A program made the position numbers and the translations under genes. DNA of 64,000 nt from Kitasatospora sp. MMS16-BH015 (GTDB lineage Bacteria; Actinomycetota; Actinomycetes; Streptomycetales; Streptomycetaceae): NCBI RefSeq assembly GCF_002943525.1, contig NZ_CP025394.1:3162001-3226000 (forward strand), read 5' to 3'. This document shows positions 25,581 to 33,600 of this stretch, in pieces. Within the stretch, counting starts at the first letter, position 1; each line of letters starts with the position of its first letter. The notes under the pieces are model-generated. The model saw nothing but the letters and a program-made list of their open reading frames with translations. It was not told the DNA's origin and ran no database searches.

Positions 25581-27494
25581 TCAGCCGCCGGCCTTGTGCA
25601 CCCAGTTCATCGCCGTGTGGAACCAGCTCTGCACCTGGGCCCAGTAATCCGGCAGCGGCGTGAAGTTCCACAGTGCCACCACGGCCACCGCCAGGATCAG
25701 CAGCACCATCAGGCAGCCCTTGAGACAGCCCAGGCCAGGGATGTACATCCGGTTCCGGCTGCGCGGCCGGGGCTCGCGCTCCCGCGCGCGCGGCGCGGGC
25801 TCCGGCTCGCGGTAGGCCGGCTCGCGCCGCTGCGGCGGGGCCGGCTCCCGGTGCTGCGGCACCGGCGGCTCGGCCCGGCGCTGCGGGGCGGGGGCCGCCA
25901 CATAGGGCTGCGGCGGCGGCGCCTGCTGGTACCCGGGCTGCGGGGGCTGCGGCGCCTGGCGGCCGTACGGCGCGCCCTGCCCCGGCCCGCCCTGAGCGTT
26001 CTGACCGTACGCCGGGCCCCGCCCCTGACCGCCCTGGCCGGGGCCGCCCTGGCCGTAGCCGCCGCCGTTGCCCTGGCCGTACCCCTGCCCCTGCCCGTAC
26101 GCCTGGGCCGAGCGGCCCGGCGGGTTGCCCTGGCCGTACTGGCGGCCACCCTCGTACGGGCCGGGCTGCCGGTAGGGCTGCGGCGGCTGGTACTGCGGAG
26201 CGGGACCGCCCTGGTAGGGGCGCGGGGCGACCTGGGGCTCGCCGAAGTCCTGCGGGTCGAAGTAGCCGACCTCGGTCTGCTGGTTGCGGTCGCGGGCCGC
26301 GCTCAACTGGGCCTGCCACGGGTGCGGCGACTCGGAGGCCGAGGCGCCCGAGGCACCCGGGCCGGCCGGGGGCGGCGGCGGGACGGCGGTGGGCGGCATC
26401 ACCTGGGTGCGGTCGGCGGCCGGCGGCCCGCTCATCACCTGGGTACGGTCGGCCGCGCCGACCGCCTCGGCGGGCAGCGCCTGGGTGGCGGCCGAGGGGT
26501 CGTAGCCGGCCGCGCCGGAGGGCAGCACCTGGGTCGCGGCGGCCCAGCCCTGCGCCTCGGCCGGGGCCTCGGCGGCGAGCAGGGGGTCCGGCAGCAGAAG
26601 GGCGCCGACGGCCAGCGCGGCGTCCACGGCCGCCGGGGAGGCGTGCACCCCGACCCCGGCCGCGACCACCCGCAGCGCGTTCGCCAGCGAGACGGCGCTG
26701 GGCCGCTGCGCCGGGTCCTTGCGCAGGCAGCGCTCGATCACCGTCCAGAGCGGCTCGGGCATGGTGCGCGGCCGCTCAGGGTCCTGCGCGAGGTGGGCGT
26801 GCAGCACCGCGATCGGGCTGTCGCCCTGGAACGGCGGACGGCCGGTGACCAGCTCGTACAGCATGATGCCGGCGCCGTAGACGTCCACGGCGGAGGTCTG
26901 CGGGCGGCCGTCGGCCGACTCCGGCGCGACGTACGCCGGGGTGCCGACGAACTCGTGGGTGCGGGTGATCCCCGGGGAGTCGGCCAGCCGGGCGATGCCG
27001 AAGTCGGTGAGCATCGGGTGCATCTGCTCGGTGCCGTCCACCGCGAGGGTGGCCAGCATGACGTTGGCCGGCTTGAGGTCGCGGTGCACGATGCCGTCCG
27101 CGTGGCTGGCGGCCAGCGCGTCGGCCACCTGCGCCATCAGCAGGGAGGCGGCGATCGGCGAGAACGGCCCGTTCGAGCGCAGGTAGCGGAACAGGTCCGG
27201 CCCGTCCACCAGGTCCATCACCAGGGCCAGCAGCTCGCCCTCCACCACCAGGTCGCGGACCCGGACGATGTTGGGGTGGTTGAGCCGCAGCAGCACCGAG
27301 CGCTCACGCAGGAAGCGCATCACCACGTCCGGGTCGGCCGCCAGCTCCTCGCGCAGTATCTTGATCGCGACCGGGCGGCCCGGCTCGATCCCGGGCACGG
27401 CGATGTCCTCGCGCACGCTCGCGCGCCAGACGGTGCCGGTGGCACCGCGCCCGAGGCTCTCCTCGAGCAGATACTTGCTGCCGACTGGCCGCAC
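25581..27494 (-). CDS. Serine/threonine protein kinase with TQ-motif and Gly/Gln/Pro-rich linker
   Basis: 637 residues from the GTG at 27494, preceded by AGGAG. Kinase domain in residues 6-280: LGRGATGTVW, Lys45 (VAIKIL), HRDLKPAN (Asp139) and DFG. A linker then holds four Thr-Gln motifs at Thr321, 337, 351 and 363 (TQVL, TQAL, TQVM, TQVM). After these comes about 200 residues of Gln/Gly/Pro/Tyr-rich low complexity. A single membrane helix (residues about 590-609) and a short aromatic outer tail end the protein. Each TQ threonine has a hydrophobic residue at +3, the pattern favoured by FHA domains, and a divergent neighbour encodes an FHA protein. It resembles Streptomyces PkaA-type kinases at this locus, but I assign no symbol. 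Confidence 0.88.
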   Translation of the reverse strand: MRPVGSKYLLEESLGRGATGTVWRASVREDIAVPGIEPGRPVAIKILREELAADPDVVMRFLRERSVLLRLNHPNIVRVRDLVVEGELLALVMDLVDGPDLFRYLRSNGPFSPIAASLLMAQVADALAASHADGIVHRDLKPANVMLATLAVDGTEQMHPMLTDFGIARLADSPGITRTHEFVGTPAYVAPESADGRPQTSAVDVYGAGIMLYELVTGRPPFQGDSPIAVLHAHLAQDPERPRTMPEPLWTVIERCLRKDPAQRPSAVSLANALRVVAAGVGVHASPAAVDAALAVGALLLPDPLLAAEAPAEAQGWAAATQVLPSGAAGYDPSAATQALPAEAVGAADRTQVMSGPPAADRTQVMPPTAVPPPPPAGPGASGASASESPHPWQAQLSAARDRNQQTEVGYFDPQDFGEPQVAPRPYQGGPAPQYQPPQPYRQPGPYEGGRQYGQGNPPGRSAQAYGQGQGYGQGNGGGYGQGGPGQGGQGRGPAYGQNAQGGPGQGAPYGRQAPQPPQPGYQQAPPPQPYVAAPAPQRRAEPPVPQHREPAPPQRREPAYREPEPAPRAREREPRPRSRNRMYIPGLGCLKGCLMVLLILAVAVVALWNFTPLPDYWAQVQSWFHTAMNWVHKAGG

Positions 27495-27622
27495 CTGTGC
27501 ACTCCTGTTGTCGCCGGGCTGCCGGGCCCGTGTTTCCGGCAACTCTAACCGCGTACGGCGGCGAATCCGAGGTGCGGCGAGGGGCACCCGAGGGCCCTGA
27601 CGGGGGGCCACCTGGGCAGACC

Positions 27623-27651
27623 TTGACCTGACTGGGCGTCGGCTCCACCAT
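27623..27651 (+). promoter_or_regulatory. Candidate housekeeping promoter for the FHA-ATPase gene
   Basis: TTGACC at 27623-27628 and CACCAT at 27646-27651 are separated by 17 nt. This would start a leader of about 150 nt that includes the hairpin at 27741-27775. Confidence 0.35.
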
Positions 27652-27740
27652 GTCGATCATCGCAAGATCGTCAAATCCGGTACCGTGCGCGGACGGTCGG
27701 TGCCGGCTGGCAAGATGGCAGCACCACACCTGCAGGCTCA

Positions 27741-27775
27741 AGGGCCTGTCCGGCGGATCTTGCCGGACAGGCCCT
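27741..27775 (+). promoter_or_regulatory. Leader hairpin of the FHA-ATPase gene
   Basis: A perfect 14-bp stem (27741-27754 with 27762-27775) and 7-nt loop end 34 nt before the start codon. Part of the loop and 3' arm (27757-27764) can instead pair with 27709-27716, so two exclusive folds are possible. Lies within the 315-bp divergent region between the kinase and the FHA gene. Confidence 0.5.
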
Positions 27776-27809
27776 AGCCGAGCGGTACGAAGAAGGGACC
27801 ACGGGCGAG

Positions 27810-30524
27810 ATGCAGATCCGGCTGACCGTCCTCCGCCCGCGCACCGGCCCGGCCGGGGCCGGGCCCGCCACCGACGTGCTGGTCACCGCCCCGGTGGGCA
27901 CACCGCTGGGCACCGTCGCGGGGGCGCTCGCCGGCGCCGTGGGCGTACGCGGACCGCGCTCCGCCACCCACGTGCACCTCTACGCCGGGGCCCGGCGCCT
28001 CGACGACCAGGCCCTGCTCGGCCACCCCCCGCTGCTCGACGGCGCCGTGCTCTCGCTCAACGAGCCCGACCCGGACGCCGAGGAGGCCGACCGGCCCGCC
28101 GAGGCCGAGCTCCGCGTGGTCGGCGGCCCCGACGCCGGCGGCGTGCACCGCCTGCACGGCGACCAGATCCGGGTCGGCCGCTCCAGCGAGGCCGACGTAC
28201 CGCTGGACGACCCCGACGTCTCCCGGCTCCACCTCGCCCTGCAGCTCGGCCCCGACGGCCAGGTCACCGTCCGCGACCTCGGCTCCACCAACGGCACCAC
28301 CCTGGACGGCCGCTTCCTGCGGGCCGAGCCCGCCGAGCTGCCCGAGGGCGCCCTGCTCCGGGTCGGCGAGTCCACCCTCCAGCTGGCCCGCCCCGAGCCC
28401 GCCGAGCCCCGCCCGGCCGCCCCCGACGGCCAGGGCCACCTCCGGCTGGCCGCCGCCCCGCCGGCCTCCCGCCCCTCCGCCGCGCCCGCCCCGGCCCCCG
28501 CGCCGGCCACCGAGCCCGAGAGGCCCGCCACCGCCGGCCGGGCCCGCTCCCTGCTCTCGCTGCGCCGCCCCCGCACCCCCGAGCCCACCGCCACCGGCAC
28601 CGCCGACACTGCCCAGGCCGCCGCCCGGCGGCAGGCGGCCGTCCGCCGCGAGCGCTGGCCCGACCCGGCCACCCTGCTGCTCGCCGCGCTGACCCCCGGC
28701 CCCCGGCTCTGGGAGCGCCACCCCGCCCACCCCGACTCGCTCACCCTGCGCCTGGGCACCGCCGCCCTCCCCGGCGGCCCCGGCACCACCCCCGGCACCC
28801 TGCTGCCCGACGTGCCCGCCACCGTCGACCTGCGCGCCGTCGGCAGCCTCGGCCTGGCCGGCCCGCGCGAGCGGCTGGCCGGCCTGGCCCGGGCCGCCCT
28901 CGCCCAGCTCGCCGCCCTGCACCCGCCAAGCGCGCTCAGCCTGGTCGTGGTGAGCGCCGCCGACCACCCGGTGGCCGACTGGTCCTGGGCGCTCTGGCTC
29001 CCCCACCTGCTGCCCACCCACGGCCAGGACTGCCGCCGCCTGGTCGCCCTCGACCCGGCCCAGGCCGAGGCCCGGCTCGCCGAGCTCGCCTCCCTGGAGC
29101 CCGCCGCCCGGCCGCCCGCCACCGTCCTGCTGATGGACGGCGACCCCGGCACCCCCGAGGGCCGTCGCCTGCTCGACCTGCTGCTCCGGCGCGGCCCCGC
29201 CCTCGGCGTCTTCCCGCTCTGCCTGGCCGAGCACCCCGAGGAGCTGCCCGCCACGGTGGCCACCGCCGTGATCACCGGCGAGGTCGCCACCCGGCTCAGC
29301 CTGGCCACCCCCGAGGGCCGCACCGAGGACATCGCCCTCGACGCCGTCTCCCCCGCCTGGGCCGAGCGCCTGGCCCGGGCGCTCGCCCCACTCCGCGAGG
29401 CGGCCCCCACCAGCCGGGGCCCGCTGCCCGAGGCGCTGCGCCTGCTCGACCTGCTCCACCTGGACAGCGTCACCCCCGGCAAGCTCTCCGCCCGCTGGGC
29501 CGCCCTCCCGGTCACCCCCGGCACCGCCACCGCCCTGCTCGGCACCACCCGCGACGAGCTCTGCACCGTCGACCTGGCCGACCCGGATCTGCTCACCGCC
29601 CCCGACGGCGGCCCGCACCTGCTGGTCGGCGGCGCCAAGGGCTCCGGCAAGACCGAGCTGCTGCGCACCCTGACCGCCTCGCTCGCCGTCTCCGAACGGC
29701 CCGAGCGGCTCGCCGTCCGGCTGATCGAGGGCCGCGGCCCGGCCGAGTCCGGCGGTCTCCAGGGCTGCGCCGACCTCCCGCACGTCACCGAGCACCTGGA
29801 CGCGGCGGCCGACCCGCGCCGAGCGATAGTCCTGGCCGAGGCCCTGCTGGACGAGCTGACCCACCGCGAGGCCCTCTTCGGCGAGCTCGACTTCACGGCC
29901 TGGCAGTCCGCGAACGCCGTGCGGGTCAGTCCTGCCCCCTCCCTCGTGACGGCGGGCAGCGGCACCCCCGCCTCCCCCACCGTCACCGCCCCGCGCAAGG
30001 CCCCCGAGGCCCGGGGCGACGCCCCCGCCCGCCAGGTCATCGTGGTCGACGACTACGACGCCCTGCTCGCCCCCACCTCCCCGGCCGGCCGTCCGCTGGC
30101 CCGCGCCCTGGCCGCCGTGGCCCGCCGCGGCGGCCGCCTCGGCCTCCACCTGGTCGCCACCACCGGCTCACCCGAGGAGACCGCCGGCAGCGAGGTCGAC
30201 GAGCTGGCCCTGCTCCGGATCGCCCTGCGCAGCGCGGACCCGGCCGACTCCGACCTCCTGATCCACCTCTCGGACGCCGCCGCCCTCCCCGCCGACACCC
30301 CCGGCCGCGGCTACCTCCGCCGTCCCGACGGCGGCGTGACCGCCTTCCAGACCGCCCGGATCAGCGGCCGCATCCCCCGCACCGCCACCCTGCGCCCCAC
30401 CGTGGTCGCCATAGACCCCACCCAACTGGGCACCCCGCCGACCCACCGCCCGGTGAGGGAACTCGGCAACGGCCCGACCGATCTGGCGCTCTTGGCGAGC
30501 GCACTGGACCGGGCAAGCCGATAA
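27810..30524 (+). CDS. FHA domain protein with FtsK/SpoIIIE-type ATPase domain
   Basis: 904 residues. Residues 1-90 look like a small beta-grasp (ubiquitin/YukD-like) domain. Residues 100-195 form an FHA domain with its phosphothreonine-binding signature (VGRSSEADV, SRLH, STNG). A Pro/Ala-rich linker follows. The C-terminal third is one FtsK/SpoIIIE-like P-loop domain: Walker A GGAKGSGKTELLR (residues about 606-618) and Walker B VIVVDDYDAL (about 742-751). No transmembrane helix is obvious. The order ubiquitin-like, FHA, FtsK recalls the EssC/EccC motors of type VII secretion, but with one intact ATPase domain and no membrane part. It is divergent from a kinase carrying TQ motifs, suggesting phospho-dependent recruitment. 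Substrate (DNA or protein) is unknown. Confidence 0.82.
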   Translation: MQIRLTVLRPRTGPAGAGPATDVLVTAPVGTPLGTVAGALAGAVGVRGPRSATHVHLYAGARRLDDQALLGHPPLLDGAVLSLNEPDPDAEEADRPAEAELRVVGGPDAGGVHRLHGDQIRVGRSSEADVPLDDPDVSRLHLALQLGPDGQVTVRDLGSTNGTTLDGRFLRAEPAELPEGALLRVGESTLQLARPEPAEPRPAAPDGQGHLRLAAAPPASRPSAAPAPAPAPATEPERPATAGRARSLLSLRRPRTPEPTATGTADTAQAAARRQAAVRRERWPDPATLLLAALTPGPRLWERHPAHPDSLTLRLGTAALPGGPGTTPGTLLPDVPATVDLRAVGSLGLAGPRERLAGLARAALAQLAALHPPSALSLVVVSAADHPVADWSWALWLPHLLPTHGQDCRRLVALDPAQAEARLAELASLEPAARPPATVLLMDGDPGTPEGRRLLDLLLRRGPALGVFPLCLAEHPEELPATVATAVITGEVATRLSLATPEGRTEDIALDAVSPAWAERLARALAPLREAAPTSRGPLPEALRLLDLLHLDSVTPGKLSARWAALPVTPGTATALLGTTRDELCTVDLADPDLLTAPDGGPHLLVGGAKGSGKTELLRTLTASLAVSERPERLAVRLIEGRGPAESGGLQGCADLPHVTEHLDAAADPRRAIVLAEALLDELTHREALFGELDFTAWQSANAVRVSPAPSLVTAGSGTPASPTVTAPRKAPEARGDAPARQVIVVDDYDALLAPTSPAGRPLARALAAVARRGGRLGLHLVATTGSPEETAGSEVDELALLRIALRSADPADSDLLIHLSDAAALPADTPGRGYLRRPDGGVTAFQTARISGRIPRTATLRPTVVAIDPTQLGTPPTHRPVRELGNGPTDLALLASALDRASR

Positions 30525-30669
30525 GGGGCGCGGGGAACTGCGCGCCCAGCCCGGTAGCTCGCCGCAGATCGCAGAGATGCCCACCTGCACCATCAACGGA
30601 CGGTGCAAGTGGGCATCTGCGTAAAACACCTTCAGAGTGCAGGGCTGGCCGCGCCGTTCCCCGCGCCCC
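30525..30669. repeat. Inverted dispersed repeat / terminator region between convergent genes
   Basis: GGGGCGCGGGGAACTGCGC at 30525-30543 begins directly after the FHA gene stop and is repeated in inverse (one mismatch) at 30651-30669. Inside lies a second hairpin (30575-30591 with 30602-30618, one mismatch). Together they can form a nested cruciform that probably terminates both the FHA-ATPase and the gdh transcripts. Confidence 0.8.
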
Positions 30670-30682
30670 TGGTTAGTGCAAC

Positions 30683-33600
30683 TTAGCGGGCAGCGCGGAG
30701 CAGGGTGCGAATGACCCTCATCGCCACCGACAGGCTGGACAGCTCGTAGTTGTCCGAACCCCTTATGTCGTCGAGCGTGGTCTTCGCCCGACCCAGCAGG
30801 GTCGAGTTGAGCTCGGCCCAGGCCTCGTAGCGCTCCTCCGGGGAGGAGCCTTCCGTGCCGCAGCCGAGGATGTCGGCGGTCAGGGCGGCGTGGGCCGCGA
30901 AGAGGTCCTCGCGGATGGCGGCGCGGGCCATCGAGGACCAGCGGTCGGTCCGCGGGAGGTCGATGATCCGGTCGAGCAGGTGGGTGATCTGGAGGCGGTC
31001 GGCGAGGTCGTAGTAGAGCTCGGCGACCTCGGTGACCTCGGCACCCGTGCGGTCCGCGACATTGACGATGTCGAGGGTCGGGAAGGTGGAGGAGAGGCCC
31101 GCGATCCGCGTCGCCAGGGCGTCCGGCACGCCGGCCTCGGCGAGCTCCTGGTAGACCGACTCGAACCAGGTGAGGTCCTCGCCGCGGAGCGGCTTCGGCA
31201 GGCTGCCCCAGACGGTGTTGACGCGGTCGCGGAAGAACTCGATGGTGCCGGCGATGTCGAGCGGCTGACGCCGGTTGTTGAGCATCCAGCGGGTGGCCCG
31301 CTCGACCAGTCGGCGCGAGTGCAGCCGCATCTTGGTCTGCGCCTTGGCGGAGACCACGTTGTCCAGGCCCTCGACCTCGTCCCAGATCTGCTCCAGGCCG
31401 AAGACGGCGCGCGCGGCCGCGTGGGTGCGGGCGACCTCCTCGTAGGTCGCGCCGGTCTCCTCGCGGAGGCGGAAGGCGAAGGTGCAGCCACCGCGGTTGA
31501 TCGTGTCGTTGACGATCAGGGTGGTGATGATCTCGCGGCGCAGCGGGTGCTTGTCGATGGCCTCGGCGAAGCGGGCCCGCAGGGCGGACGGGAAGTACTC
31601 GTGCAGGGTGGTGCGGAAGTACGGGTCGTCCGGCAGGTCGGTGGCGAGCAGCTCGTCGGCCAGCGTGATCTTGGTGTAGGCGAGCAGCACGGAGAGCTCG
31701 GGCTGGGAGAGCCCGCGCCCGGCCTGCTGGCGCTCGCGGATCTGCTTGTCGGCGGGCAGGAACTCGATGCCGCGGTCGAGCTGGCCGGCGGCCTCCATCC
31801 GGTTGATCATGCGGGCGTGCACGTCCACCATGCTGGCGGCCTGGGCGACGGCGTTGGCCAGCACCACGTTCTGCGCGTAGTTGTTGCGCAGCACGAGGTG
31901 GCCGACCTCGTCGGTCATCTCGGCGAGCAGGGTGTTGCGCTGCTTGACCGTCATGTCGCCGTCGGCGACCACCTGGTTGAGCAGGATCTTGATGTTGACC
32001 TCGTGGTCCGAGGTGTCCACACCGGCGGAGTTGTCGATCGCGTCGGTGTTGATCCAGCCGCCGGCACCCTCGGGGCCGCCGGCCGCCGCGTACTCGATCC
32101 GGCCGAGCTGGGTGCAGCCGAGGTTGCCGCCCTCGCCGATGACGCGGGCCCGGACGGCGGAGCCGTTGACCCGGATCGGGTCGTTGGCCTTGTCGCCGAC
32201 CTCGGCGTTGGTCTCGGCCGAGGACTTGACGTAGGTGCCGATGCCGCCGTTCCAGAACAGGTCCACGGGGGCCTGCAGGATGGCCTTCATCAGCTCGGCC
32301 GGGGTGAGGCGGGTCTCCTCGATGCCGAGGACGGCGCGCACCTGCGAGGTGAGCTGGATCGACTTGGCCGAGCGGGGGAAGACGCCGCCGCCGCTGGAGA
32401 TCAGCGACTTGTCGTAGTCGTCCCAGGAGCTGCGCGGCAGGTCGAAGAGGCGGCGGCGCTCGGCGTAGGAGGCGGCCGCGTCCGGGTTCGGGTCGAGGAA
32501 GATGTGGCGGTGGTCGAAGGCGGCGAGCAGGCGGATGTGCTCGCTGAGCAGCATGCCGTTGCCGAACACGTCACCGGACATGTCGCCGATGCCGACCACG
32601 GTGAAGTCCTCGGACTGGGTGTCGACGCCCAGCTCGCGGAAGTTGCGCTTGACCGACTCCCAGGCGCCGCGGGCGGTGATGCCCATGCCCTTGTGGTCGT
32701 AGCCGGCCGAGCCGCCCGAGGCGAAGGCGTCGCCCAGCCAGAAGCCGTAGGACTCGGCCACGCCGTTGGCGATGTCGGAGAAGGTCGCGGTGCCCTTGTC
32801 GGCGGCGACGACCAGGTAGGTGTCGTCCTCGTCGTGGCGGACCACGTCGACGGGGTGCACGACCTCGCCGGCGACCAGGTTGTCGGTGATGTCGAGCAGC
32901 GCCGAGATGAAGGTCTTGTACGAGGCGATGCCCTCGGCCAGCCAGGCGTCGCGGTCCACCGACGGGTCCGGCAGCTGCTTGGCGACGAAGCCGCCCTTGG
33001 CGCCGACCGGGACGATGACGGTGTTCTTGACCATCTGGGCCTTGACCAGGCCGAGGATCTCGGTGCGGAAGTCCTCGCGGCGGTCGGACCAGCGCAGGCC
33101 GCCGCGGGCGACCTTGCCGAAGCGCAGGTGCACGCCCTCGACCTGGGGAGAGTAGACCCAGATCTCGAAGGCCGGGCGGGGGGCGGGGAGGTCCGGGATG
33201 GCCTGCGGGTCGAACTTCATCGACACGTAGGAGTGCCAGTCGCCGCTCTCGGCGTGCTGGAAGAAGTTGGTCCGCAGGGTGGCCTTGATCAGGTGCAGGA
33301 AGGAGCGCAGGATGCGGTCCTCGTCCAGCGAGACGACCTCGTCCAGGGCGCCGGCCAGCTCCTCCAGGATGCCCTCCGTCAGCTCGGCCGAGCCCAGCTG
33401 GTGGCCGGGGCTCAGGCGGGCCTCGAAGAGGTTGACCAGCAGGCGGGTGGCGTGGACGTTGTTGCGGAGGGCGTCCTCCATGTAGTCCTGGGAGAACGTG
33501 GAGCCGGCCTGGCGCAGGTACTTGGCCAGCGCGCGCAGCACCACGGCCTGGCGCCAGGTCAGCCCGGCGGACAGGACCAGCTCGTTGAAGCCGTCGTTCT

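Noticed and set aside
27810-30524. Annotation as the chromosome-partitioning FtsK
   Set aside because: It lacks the membrane domain and the gamma domain, and carries an FHA domain instead.
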